NCBI RefSeq assembly: GCF_038005985.1
Contig: NZ_JBBOUI010000001.1
Span: forward strand, 1,508,001 to 1,572,000
Length of the DNA stretch: 64,000 nucleotides
Direction: 5' to 3'
From: Solibacillus sp. FSL R7-0682
GTDB lineage: Bacteria; Bacillota; Bacilli; Bacillales_A; Planococcaceae
Position 1 is the stretch's first letter. Every line of letters starts with the position of its first letter. This document shows positions 50,130-56,577 of this stretch, piece after piece. The translations under genes were made by a program, and so were the position numbers. The notes beneath the pieces were generated by a model. It was not told the origin of the DNA. It worked only from the letters and a program-made list of their open reading frames with translations, and ran no database searches.

Positions 50130-50519
50130 ATGTCAATTATAACTGGTATTAAGTTCATGTCGCTGGAGTTCGATTTCGGGAATAGTGGAAACATTGATGC
50201 ACAAGTATTTGTTGAAATCGATAGCGATGGAGAAAGACAGACCATCGAACATAAATTACAGCTACATGAAGTGAGTTTCTTGGACTTCTTAACGAAAGAA
50301 CAGGTGAATAATGAATTACAGATCGATGGCAATTTTAGTAGTCTAAGTCAAACATTGCGGAAATTTATTACCTATAAAGTGGCAAGTGATTTAGGTTTCG
50401 AGGTTGCTGGTATCAATTTCACCCCGGCCGAGCCGCTAAGAAACCGCATTGAATCATTACAAACGTCCCAAGCCGAGCAAGATACTATTATTATGAAATT
50501 GTTGTTAGGGGGAGCTTAA
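50130..50519 (+). CDS. Hypothetical phage tail-module protein
   Basis: A 129-residue protein beginning MSIITGIKFMSLEFDFGNSG. It ends with a helical region (IESLQTSQAEQDTIIMKLLL) typical of proteins encoded between tail fibres and XkdX. Function unknown; starts behind GGGAGTGGGAG. Confidence 0.65.
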   Translation: MSIITGIKFMSLEFDFGNSGNIDAQVFVEIDSDGERQTIEHKLQLHEVSFLDFLTKEQVNNELQIDGNFSSLSQTLRKFITYKVASDLGFEVAGINFTPAEPLRNRIESLQTSQAEQDTIIMKLLLGGA

Positions 50520-50520
50520 T

Positions 50521-50667
50521 ATGTATGAAATTTATTATAATTTATTCTTGCGAAACTGGAAAAGTAATGCTGCGACAGAAGCGGATATTGATAAGGCTGT
50601 AGAAAAAGGTTTTATCTCTGAAAAACAAGGTAATACAATTAAAACTACAGAACGAACAAACGCTTAG
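50521..50667 (+). CDS. XkdX family protein (48 aa)
   Basis: ATG 50521 behind GGGGGAG encodes MYEIYYNLFLRNWKSNAATE then ADIDKAVEKGFISEKQGNTI. It fits XkdX proteins (about 45-60 residues, with a W and a K-G-x-I-S/T-xx-Q-Y-like motif). Found at the same spot before the lysis genes in PBSX-like phages. Its role is unknown. Confidence 0.82.
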   Translation: MYEIYYNLFLRNWKSNAATEADIDKAVEKGFISEKQGNTIKTTERTNA

Positions 50668-50687
50668 GTGTTATTTTTTATGCCTGA

Positions 50688-50717
50688 AAAGGAATATTCT
50701 CTCATTTTGTCGAATTA
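50688..50717 (+). promoter_or_regulatory. SigH-like promoter overlapping a Spo0A-box sequence
   Basis: AAAGGAATA (50688-50696) and GTCGAATTA (50709-50717) match the B. subtilis SigH consensus (RnAGGAwWW and RnnGAATww) completely, with a 12-bp spacer. TTTGTCGAA (50706-50714) is also a perfect Spo0A-box sequence, and an inverted near-copy (TTAGACAAA) adjoins it. It sits about 20 bp ahead of the TTG start of the next gene. Confidence 0.6.
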
Positions 50718-50738
50718 GACAAAAATGGAGGGATTGAT

Positions 50739-51035
50739 TTGGACATAACGTTATCAGGTAAGAAAGTTGAAATTTATGAAATGGAACTACAGCTATATAA
50801 AAGAATCGAAAGAGATTATAATCGCATCTCAAATGATTTGATTGAATACATGGGATTTAGTGAAGATTATCTTCGTAACGATAAATGGTTGAAGAGATAT
50901 AAAAAAGAGGATTTAGTTGTAAAAATTCATCAACAAAGAGATGTTATTAGAAAGTTAATCAGTGAATTAGAGCCTTCGAAAAAAGATGAATATATTGCAC
51001 ACTTAGAGCAACTGGAAAAGCAAGATGAAATATAA
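50739..51035 (+). CDS. Hypothetical protein with SigH-like promoter (98 aa)
   Basis: A 98-residue, charged, mostly helical soluble protein (MDITLSGKKVEIYEMELQLY). TTG start at 50739 behind GGAGGG. No family recognised. It is transcribed from a SigH-like promoter directly upstream and so may be expressed on entry into stationary phase or sporulation instead of only in the lytic cycle. Confidence 0.6.
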   Translation: MDITLSGKKVEIYEMELQLYKRIERDYNRISNDLIEYMGFSEDYLRNDKWLKRYKKEDLVVKIHQQRDVIRKLISELEPSKKDEYIAHLEQLEKQDEI

Positions 51036-51043
51036 AAGTTAAT

Positions 51044-51072
51044 AAAGGTAATTTCTTCCTTTTGTCGAATTC
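51044..51072 (+). promoter_or_regulatory. Second SigH-like promoter with a Spo0A-box sequence
   Basis: AAAGGTAAT (51044-51052) and GTCGAATTC (51064-51072) match the SigH -35 and -10 elements with one mismatch each and an 11-bp spacer. TTTGTCGAA (51061-51069) recurs exactly. Placement relative to the next gene (start 51099, AAAGGAGGG between) mirrors the first promoter. Confidence 0.55.
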
Positions 51073-51098
51073 AGTAGATGAAAGGAGGGATGGATAAA

Positions 51099-51311
51099 AT
51101 GGGTGTTCAAGATATTTTAAAGGCAATAAAAAGTGGTGAATATTTATTGGAACTTCATTCAGACAATAACGTTCCAGATGATGTAGTGATATGGGGAGCA
51201 ATTACTGAAAAAGAAAACCAATCAGGATTGGGAAGACAAGAGTTTGCTTTCCGAGGCGACCAACAAAATGAGTTTTTGGTTGGACTAGCAGAAATAATTA
51301 ATGACAAGTAG
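51099..51311 (+). CDS. Hypothetical protein with SigH-like promoter (70 aa)
   Basis: A 70-residue mixed alpha/beta protein (MGVQDILKAIKSGEYLLELH). It resembles no family I know. The ATG at 51099 follows AAAGGAGGG. The start at 51078 is in frame but precedes the ribosome site. It ends just before the double terminator that precedes the holin gene. Confidence 0.6.
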   Translation: MGVQDILKAIKSGEYLLELHSDNNVPDDVVIWGAITEKENQSGLGRQEFAFRGDQQNEFLVGLAEIINDK

Positions 51312-51318
51312 GTCACCA

Positions 51319-51378
51319 AGCACTCTGACTCTAGGGTGCTTTTCTTATGCCTTCCACAATCACTGTGGAGGGCTTTTA
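51319..51378 (+). terminator. Two consecutive terminator hairpins before the holin
   Basis: AGCACTCT/AGGGTGCT followed by TTTCTT (51319-51345), then CCTTCCACA/TGTGGAGGG followed by CTTTT (51350-51378). They separate the SigH-like genes from the lysis genes. The second hairpin recurs in similar form after the last phage gene. Confidence 0.72.
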
Positions 51379-51402
51379 TTATGCAGAAAAGGAAGGTGTA
51401 AT

Positions 51403-51816
51403 ATGAAAACAGACACTTTATATACATCACTTGTAGGCGGCTCCATGGCATGGGTCGCTTATTTTGTTGGTGGCATTGACCATTTAGTAAAAGCATTAGC
51501 AATCTTCATATCTATAGATTTTACACTTGGAATCATGGTCGGATTTTTGTTTAAAAACGTTGAAAGCAAAAAAGCGTTTAAAGGGTTATTGAAAAAGGCA
51601 GCTATGATACTAATGGTCATTGCGGCAGTACAACTTGACATAGCAACAGAGAGTGGAAACTTCATGCGTAATGCTATGATATTGTTCCTTATCGGTATGG
51701 AAGGTATCAGTATGATTGAAAACTTAGGCAAGCTAGGTATTCGTGTTCCTAAGTTTTTAGCAAATGCATTTTCACAGTTACAGATGGATAACGATGATAA
51801 AAAGGAGGATAAATAA
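51403..51816 (+). CDS. Holin (phage_holin_4_1/toxin-secretion type)
   Basis: A 137-residue membrane protein (MKTDTLYTSLVGGSMAWVAY) with about three to four hydrophobic helices and a charged C-terminus (DNDDKKEDK), as in TcdE-like holins. GFLFKNVESKKAFKGLLKKA between helices is typical of the family. It makes membrane holes for lysis. The ATG at 51403 lies behind AAGGAAGGTG. It overlaps the amidase start by 1 bp. Confidence 0.88.
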   Translation: MKTDTLYTSLVGGSMAWVAYFVGGIDHLVKALAIFISIDFTLGIMVGFLFKNVESKKAFKGLLKKAAMILMVIAAVQLDIATESGNFMRNAMILFLIGMEGISMIENLGKLGIRVPKFLANAFSQLQMDNDDKKEDK

Positions 51817-52523
51817 TGATTACTGTTTCTCCTGGACATTACGGACCAAAAACCGGTGCATATGGCTTTATAGATGAGGTTACAGAGGCTATTAATGTAG
51901 CAAAGCGAGTAACATCCATTTTACGTGCTGCAGGTATTACAACGAATTACATCGAGGATAATGTCAGTAAAAAGCAATCTCATAATATTCGATGGTTAAT
52001 TACAGAGCACAATAAAACATCGCGACAAATCGACGTATCTATTCACTTTAATTCATCGGCTGGCACACATTCAAAAGGAATTGGTACTGAAACATTAATT
52101 CATAATGGTAAAAATATCGATACGGCGACAGCAATTACTGATGCAATTAGCAAGGTGAGTGGACTTAAAAACCGTGGTGTTAAAATTCGTCCAGACTTAG
52201 GATTATTAAAAGGTACAAATAAACCGTGCTATTTAATCGAGGTATGCTTTGTTAATGATAGTGTTGATGTAGCTATTTATCGTAGGGACTTTGAAAAGAT
52301 TTGCCAAGCAATTGCTGAACAATTAGCGAAGGCGGTTGGTAAAACGTTGAAGCCTTCCACAACCTCTTCTGTGGAGGACAAACAACGTCAACGTGCCATT
52401 GCATTAATTAAAAAGGCTGTAGTAACAGAAGTATTCACATCTCCACATCAGGGTGTTGATAAGTATACAGATGAACAGTTGTTCGATTATGTCATGACGT
52501 ATGCTGAACGATTAACTAAATGA
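51816..52523 (+). CDS. N-acetylmuramoyl-L-alanine amidase (endolysin)
   Basis: A 235-residue endolysin. The Amidase_3 catalytic domain (about 1-165) shows the zinc ligands ITVSPGHYG, the Glu in FIDEVTEA, DVSIHFNSSAG and the catalytic Glu in LIEVCFVND. The C-terminal about 60 residues (QRQRAIALIKKAVVTEVFTS then a short Asp/Tyr-rich stretch) are not a recognised wall-binding repeat and may be a new anchor. It cuts peptidoglycan after the holin opens the membrane. Confidence 0.9.
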   Translation: MITVSPGHYGPKTGAYGFIDEVTEAINVAKRVTSILRAAGITTNYIEDNVSKKQSHNIRWLITEHNKTSRQIDVSIHFNSSAGTHSKGIGTETLIHNGKNIDTATAITDAISKVSGLKNRGVKIRPDLGLLKGTNKPCYLIEVCFVNDSVDVAIYRRDFEKICQAIAEQLAKAVGKTLKPSTTSSVEDKQRQRAIALIKKAVVTEVFTSPHQGVDKYTDEQLFDYVMTYAERLTK

Positions 52524-52578
52524 ATTTAATCCCATCTGAAGCTATAAAAAAATATTGATTAATTAAAATAGTATGATT

Positions 52579-52610
52579 AAAAATCCTGTGTTGATATGCA
52601 GGATTTTTTT
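52579..52610 (+). terminator. Terminator after the endolysin gene
   Basis: AAATCCTG pairs with CAGGATTT followed by TTTTTT. It closes the late operon. Confidence 0.85.
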
Positions 52611-52712
52611 ATTTTACAATCAGGCCAGGTTATTTAGTGACTTTCATAACATTTAATGGATAATTATGTTAAAATATTGAATGGACCTTTATTAGTACAG
52701 AGAGGTGAAAAA

Positions 52713-53234
52713 ATGAAGTCAAAAGTTAATCTAGCAATTTTAATGATTTCTGTTCTATTTACAACATTCGGTTGTTCTAAACAGAATGAAAGTATTGAAA
52801 CAGAACCTTATAACGGGAAATCATTACATATTGGTATTATTGGGGAAGAACCGAATGTTAGAGAAGAACATATTCAATTTACAGGTGTAGATTTTACTGA
52901 CTTGCAAGAAGTGGAAAACTTTGATGCTATATTTATTACGAAGGAAAATCTAAAGGAAGCAGATAAAGCCCAATATGCAACTGTTTATAATAACAGTCCT
53001 CGTCCATTCTTGTTTATCGAAACACAAAAAGGATATGTTCCTTTCGTTAATGAAAAAGTAGATTTTGAAAATTATCCAGATGTTGATTCTGGTGCCTATG
53101 CTTATCTTTACGATAGTAAGAGTAAAAAGTATTGGGGTTATGGATTATATAATGACGTAGTAAATGAAAAAAATATTCTAGATGTATATTCAAGAATTTT
53201 CGAAACAATTGAAGACTTGTCAGTACCGAACTAA
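52713..53234 (+). CDS. Predicted lipoprotein downstream of the lysis genes
   Basis: A 173-residue protein with signal peptide and lipobox TTFGC (Cys21). The mature part is acidic with Tyr-rich segments (SGAYAYLYDSKSKKYWGYGL). ATG 52713 is preceded by AGAGAGGTG. It is the first of an accessory set after the endolysin. Family not recognised. It may be a surface moron, as with the lipoprotein at 42610. Confidence 0.65.
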   Translation: MKSKVNLAILMISVLFTTFGCSKQNESIETEPYNGKSLHIGIIGEEPNVREEHIQFTGVDFTDLQEVENFDAIFITKENLKEADKAQYATVYNNSPRPFLFIETQKGYVPFVNEKVDFENYPDVDSGAYAYLYDSKSKKYWGYGLYNDVVNEKNILDVYSRIFETIEDLSVPN

Positions 53235-53381
53235 CTCTTAAAGGTTGCTAAACAGCTAAAGGAACCTATTTGTTATTCTATTAAAGGGTCAGATTGTGGA
53301 ATAACAATCTGTTGTGATAAATTACCAAACGAAGCTTTTGGACGTTTAGAAGGGGTTATATTATCAACTGTCGAAATATAA
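53235..53381 (+). pseudogene. Open remnant without a start codon
   Basis: Directly after the lipoprotein stop, the same frame stays open for 48 codons: LLKVAKQLKEPICYSIKGSD then CGITICCDKLPNEAFGRLEG, ending TVEI. It has no usable start. It reads like protein rather than random DNA (several Cys, balanced composition). It is either the tail of a larger gene split by a stop and recombination, or a chance frame. Confidence 0.35.
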
Positions 53382-53410
53382 TTTGATGGTGGAGAAGGGA
53401 GGTACGAGGT

Positions 53411-53626
53411 ATGAAAAACTACATATGGTATTTTCTTTTTGGTTTAATTTTAGTTTTGGTAAGCACTCCTTTATCATATAGTGCTGTTGGAATTATTTAT
53501 GCAGAGAGAAACTTAACAGGAGAGTATGTTCCAATTTTAAATGGCTTCATTCATTCGTTAATGCTAATAGGGACTTTGATATTTAGTGTAGGCTTAATAA
53601 AATTAATTAAAATATCAAAAGCTTAA
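53411..53626 (+). CDS. Hypothetical two-helix membrane protein (71 aa)
   Basis: A 71-residue protein with helices at about 5-28 and 45-65 (MKNYIWYFLFGLILVLVSTP). ATG 53411 behind GGGAGG. A weak third copy of the SigH-like arrangement (GAAGGGGTT-N12-GTCGAAATA, 53349-53378) lies upstream but has mismatches. Function unknown. Confidence 0.55.
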   Translation: MKNYIWYFLFGLILVLVSTPLSYSAVGIIYAERNLTGEYVPILNGFIHSLMLIGTLIFSVGLIKLIKISKA

Positions 53627-53670
53627 AATATTTAATACATACAATTTCGGTAGTGATCTTATTGATATTG

Positions 53671-53764
53671 TTGACGATTAATTTTGAATTGTATTATATT
53701 GTAAATGATGAAAAGGCTATTCATCGGCGTGATGTAAGAGGGTGAGCAATCACTCTCTTTTTTA
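53671..53764 (+). other. Promoter and terminator around a possible short transcript
   Basis: TTGACG (53671-53676) and TATATT (53695-53700) are spaced by 18 bp. A hairpin GAGGGTGA/TCACTCTC with a T-run (about 53738-53764) follows only about 40 bp later. Between them is a 10-codon ORF (MMKRLFIGVM). A small RNA of about 55 nt is possible; no known class is recognised. Confidence 0.35.
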
Positions 53765-53812
53765 TTGTCAAAAAAAGAACATTTGTTCTATAATGAATAC
53801 AAACGATTGTTC
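53765..53812 (+). promoter_or_regulatory. LexA-controlled promoter with two SOS-box-like sites
   Basis: TTGTCA (53765-53770) and TATAAT (53789-53794) are spaced by 18 bp. GAAC-ATTT-GTTC (53777-53788), matching the Bacillus LexA/DinR box core, fills the spacer. A second, one-mismatch site AAAC-GATT-GTTC lies at 53801-53812. LexA bound here would block the promoter until DNA damage. Confidence 0.72.
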
Positions 53813-53834
53813 GTATTTTAGGGAGGATGGCAGT

Positions 53835-54056
53835 ATGAAAAAGCAATTAGTAAAAGCAATGCAACGGAATCAATTAGTGGATATTATGTATATGGCAAAG
53901 GATAAGTCGATTACTAAACGTCGCATCAAAGTCATTGCAATGACTGGAGATAGCTTTCAAGCTTATTGCTTTGTTCGTCATGCCAAACGTGTAGTTAAAA
54001 TCGATAACATATTGGCGATTACCCCTGGCATCCACAGAGATCGAGTGGTGATTTAA
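53835..54056 (+). CDS. SOS-controlled small protein with WYL-like region
   Basis: A 73-residue protein from ATG 53835 behind GGGAGG. LVDIMYMAKDKSITKRRIKV then SFQAYCFVRHAKRVVKIDNI has the layout of a short WYL-like domain (DIMY... RRI... Y..C...R... F.ID.I). Such proteins travel with YolD/UvrX-type SOS genes in Bacillus. It is the first gene of a LexA-controlled pair. Function inferred only from context. Confidence 0.68.
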   Translation: MKKQLVKAMQRNQLVDIMYMAKDKSITKRRIKVIAMTGDSFQAYCFVRHAKRVVKIDNILAITPGIHRDRVVI

Positions 54057-54057
54057 T

Positions 54058-54426
54058 ATGAATGCACTTATGGAATTAAGTAATGGTATACATCGATTTA
54101 TCATTCTTGAAGTATTATTGAAAACGTTAGAGCGCGATCAACAGCATATAAATGATTTAAAAATGGCAGATGTATTTAATGAATGGTACACATTGAAAAA
54201 CAATGAGACGTTTGAGGAATTGAAAAGTGTAAAAAGCAAATTATATAAGGCTGGATGCAAGATTGAAAAAGGGAAGAATGATGGTGCGTTTACTGAATAT
54301 ATCATTGTTATCAGAGGGAAAACGGACAGGAGAACGTACTCTAATATTGCTTTACGGAATTGGGTAAGAGAAGAAACAAAACGATTATTGAATATGAGTT
54401 ATCAAACACCAGGCGATAGAAAATAA
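54058..54426 (+). CDS. Hypothetical protein, second gene of the SOS pair
   Basis: A 122-residue, basic, helical protein (MNALMELSNGIHRFIILEVL) starting 1 nt after the WYL-like gene, so the two are cotranscribed. No family recognised. The LexA-controlled promoter implies expression upon DNA damage, when the prophage would induce. Confidence 0.6.
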   Translation: MNALMELSNGIHRFIILEVLLKTLERDQQHINDLKMADVFNEWYTLKNNETFEELKSVKSKLYKAGCKIEKGKNDGAFTEYIIVIRGKTDRRTYSNIALRNWVREETKRLLNMSYQTPGDRK

Positions 54427-54526
54427 AACACGCTCAAAACGGTAGCGTTAGCACACTTAATGCTACAAAAACACTTTTGGACATATATATATATAAATCG
54501 ACATACTCTTAAAAAGAGGTGTTTTT

Positions 54527-54922
54527 TTGAATAAAAAATTTTATATCGTAGGTATTATCTTCATTTCTCTAGCTCTTATGTTTTTTTATCTGCATGAATC
54601 GAAAACAAATCAAGAAACTCACATTTTAACAAAGGAAGAACAAGAGGAGTTAGCTGACTTCGTTGATTCTCTACATAAAGAAGGAGGATTTTTTTCCTCA
54701 GTGAGTGAAGAAATGATAAAAGGCGGGCACAGGTATCAAACTGCAGGAATAATTTATTCAAATGATGATATTAGGATTCATGTAATAGTACCGGATAAAC
54801 AAGTAATTACTGATAAATTGCAAATAGAAATAAATAATATATATCAAGAGATGGCAAGTAAACACAACCTTAAGTGGGAAGCTTTCGATATAAGAGTTGT
54901 CCATTCTGATGAGACAAAATAA
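54527..54922 (+). CDS. Hypothetical membrane-anchored extracellular protein
   Basis: A 131-residue protein. The N-terminal helix (about 5-22, FYIVGIIFISLALMFFYL) anchors an acidic soluble domain (about 30-131). TTG start at 54527 behind GAGGTG. No family recognised. It lies in the accessory segment next to attR, where phages often carry cargo. Confidence 0.55.
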   Translation: MNKKFYIVGIIFISLALMFFYLHESKTNQETHILTKEEQEELADFVDSLHKEGGFFSSVSEEMIKGGHRYQTAGIIYSNDDIRIHVIVPDKQVITDKLQIEINNIYQEMASKHNLKWEAFDIRVVHSDETK

Positions 54923-55045
54923 ATAACGGGCTTTAGTGATAGCCTTTAAATTTTTCTTTAAAAAGTACCCAAAAAGAAATTTTGAGGTGTTTTATATCTT
55001 TCTGACACTCTTTTTTGTAAAATATTGTAAAAGGGGTGGCGGGAA

Positions 55046-55249
55046 ATGCGATTAGAAGAAACTGTTGTAATCGTTGATTTTTATTACATGCATAGGCAAG
55101 TTAATGTAAAAGGAGGGACAGTTTTGTTTATGGGACCGGGTGGGAAAATGCCAGAAACTGACGAAGAGTTAGTCGATGAAATTAAAAGACAATATGATTA
55201 TGATGCGACTGAGATATTATATAAGCGCGAGTACATAATGAGGGAATAA
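55046..55249 (+). CDS. Hypothetical small protein (67 aa), last phage gene
   Basis: A 67-residue soluble acidic protein (MRLEETVVIVDFYYMHRQVN). GGGGTGGCGGG precedes the ATG. Followed by a terminator. Family not recognised. Confidence 0.55.
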   Translation: MRLEETVVIVDFYYMHRQVNVKGGTVLFMGPGGKMPETDEELVDEIKRQYDYDATEILYKREYIMRE

Positions 55250-55253
55250 ATAA

Positions 55254-55284
55254 AGCCTTCCACAGAAAATGTGGAGGGCTATTT
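55254..55284 (+). terminator. Terminator after the last phage gene
   Basis: AGCCTTCCACA pairs with TGTGGAGGGCT followed by ATTTT. The stem is very similar to the second hairpin before the holin (51350-51378). Confidence 0.8.
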
Positions 55285-55297
55285 TATTTATGCTATT

Positions 55298-55313
55298 CAA
55301 TCACACCTGCCCG
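55298..55313 (-). repeat. Repeat copy 3 (inverted, one mismatch)
   Basis: On the minus strand CGGGCAGGTGTGATTG matches 15 of 16 bases of the 21-bp repeat at 16439 and 20792. Confidence 0.6.
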
Positions 55314-55356
55314 AAATTAATGTTCATTAATAATAAGAATAGTGTTCATAATTTAC

Positions 55357-55376
55357 TGTACCCCAAATGTACCCCA
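55357..55376. promoter_or_regulatory. Tandem TGTACCCCA repeats, candidate integrase arm sites (right)
   Basis: TGTACCCCA at 55357-55365 and 55368-55376, in the same orientation and number as at the left end. They lie 170-190 bp inside attR. Confidence 0.65.
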
Positions 55377-55546
55377 CTTCACCCGACGTAATTCGGTGAA
55401 ATTCGCTGTTCGGATTATTGAAATAATAATTTATAGGCGTATATAAAAACCTTTTGACTAATAGAAAACCTTATTAAATAAAGGTTGGATGGCTTCGAAT
55501 GAAAAATATCAATGTCATGACCATTCAATAGAAATAAATCAAAGAC

Positions 55547-55568
55547 AAATACCTATAATTCATTGGAA
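55547..55568. repeat. attR core (22 bp)
   Basis: Identical to 15128-15149. Host comGG sequence resumes right after it. Confidence 0.93.
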
Positions 55569-55619
55569 TCTATTTACGTTCGTGCTACGATAAACATACT
55601 AAGTACTATGAATAAATGA
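55548..55619 (+). pseudogene. comGG: comGG, 3' remnant displaced by the prophage
   Basis: The frame that continues comGG after the core reads NTYNSLE then SIYVRATINILSTMNK and stops at 55617-55619. Joining 14988-15149 to 55569-55619 restores a single 70-codon comGG. This junction is the evidence for the integration target. aroK follows 35 bp later. Confidence 0.85.
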
Positions 55620-55654
55620 ATCGAGTAGCTCGTAATTAGAAGAAGGTGATTGGC

Positions 55655-56167
55655 ATGCGAAAAATATATTTAGTTGGTTTTATGGGCTGTGGGAAAAGTG
55701 CTATTGGAAGACGATTAAGCTATTTCTTAAAAATGCCCTATTATGATATGGATCACGAGATTGTACGGCAGCAAGGAATGTCGATCCCTGAAATTTTTGA
55801 AAAATATGGTGAACAACGCTTTCGTGAAATCGAAACGGAGTTTTTAAAAAATTTCCGAGATGAAGCATGTATTATCGCTACAGGTGGCGGGGTTGCAATG
55901 AAAGAAGAAAATCGGCGAATTATGCGCAGAAGTGGGCTTGTATTTTTTTTAGATGCACGATTTGACGATATTTATGTGCGTATTAAAAATGATAAAAACC
56001 GTCCAATCGTACAAAAGTCGACCGAACAAGACTTGGAAGAACTATATAACACGAGACGCAAATTTTATCGTGAAGCTGGACATATACAAGTATTAACAGC
56101 AAACCGTACACTTCGTCAAATTGTAGAATATATTGGTTTTCAAGTAAATCGACTAAAAGGCGAATAA
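55655..56167 (+). CDS. aroK: Shikimate kinase
   Basis: A 170-residue cytosolic P-loop kinase that phosphorylates shikimate in aromatic amino-acid synthesis. Walker A is GFMGCGKSAIG; shikimate-binding residues lie in YDMDHEIV and FREIETEFL; ATGGGVA and NDKNRPIV complete the set. ATG 55655 follows GAAGGTG; the longer GTG start (55646) is in the ribosome site. In an unlysogenised cell it would lie directly after comGG. Confidence 0.92.
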   Translation: MRKIYLVGFMGCGKSAIGRRLSYFLKMPYYDMDHEIVRQQGMSIPEIFEKYGEQRFREIETEFLKNFRDEACIIATGGGVAMKEENRRIMRRSGLVFFLDARFDDIYVRIKNDKNRPIVQKSTEQDLEELYNTRRKFYREAGHIQVLTANRTLRQIVEYIGFQVNRLKGE

Positions 56168-56295
56168 AATATATTTTATTATTATTAATGTTCGGTTTTT
56201 AAGTTGAAATAAAAAAAGATTGCGTTTTTATGACATTCAATGTTAGGATATTGCTAAGCGTTATATTTTTCATTTAGTTAATTTAACCTATCGCG

Positions 56296-56482
56296 GATGA
56301 TGATACGGGGAGAGAACGTGAAGTCACGTCGCCGAAGGAGCAAGTAGCAAGCGCTATGAATCTCTCAGGCAAAAAGACTCGTATTGGACGCAACTCTGGA
56401 GAGCGCTGTATTATTAATACAGCCACCAAAGGGGAAAGCCTAAAGTGTGAAAGAACTCAAGTTTAGGTGTAACTTTCAGGTG
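56296..56482 (+). promoter_or_regulatory. Tandem glycine riboswitch
   Basis: Two glycine aptamers in series: the first from about GATGATACGGGGAGAG to GGACGCAACTCTGGAGAG (56296-56403), the second up to about 56482 (GCCACCAAAGGGGAAAGCC and then AACTTTCAGGTGCAAGGACAG). Conserved segments GCGCC-like, CTCTCAGGC and CTCTGGAGAG are visible. Glycine binding should prevent the adjacent terminator and switch on the glycine cleavage operon. Confidence 0.93.
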
Positions 56483-56483
56483 C

Positions 56484-56528
56484 AAGGACAGAGAATCTCA
56501 TACAATGGGATTCTTCTGTCCTTTTTTG
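56484..56528 (+). terminator. Expression-platform terminator of the glycine riboswitch
   Basis: AAGGACAGA-GAATCTCA pairs with TGGGATTCTTCTGTCCTT followed by TTTTTT. It overlaps the end of the second aptamer, so ligand binding can compete with it. Confidence 0.88.
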
Positions 56529-56577
56529 CTTTATGAAGTTAGCTAAAAGTACATACTAATTAAAGGAGGATTTCGAA

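Larger units (their letters stand above)
55285..55546. other. Right-end attachment region of the prophage
   Basis: A 262-bp stretch without genes. It holds the third, inverted copy of the GGGCAGGTGYGATTG repeat (55298-55313), the paired TGTACCCCA motifs (55357-55376), and an AACCTTATTAAATAAAGGTT dyad at about 55464-55483. These are what one expects for the phage arm of attR. I see no coding sequence. Confidence 0.6.
15128..55568. mobile_element. Complete-looking siphovirus-type prophage in comGG
   Basis: The element is bounded by identical 22-bp att cores (15128-15149 and 55547-55568); the unit from one core to the next is 40,419 bp. It contains integrase, repressor and ImmA, early recombination and replication genes, terminase, portal, capsid, tail, holin and amidase in the canonical order of temperate Bacillota siphophages. 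The tape measure (1,003 residues) implies a tail of roughly 150 nm by the usual 1.5 angstrom per residue rule. Structural genes appear intact; the only visible lesion is near the recU start. It may therefore be inducible. Confidence 0.95.
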
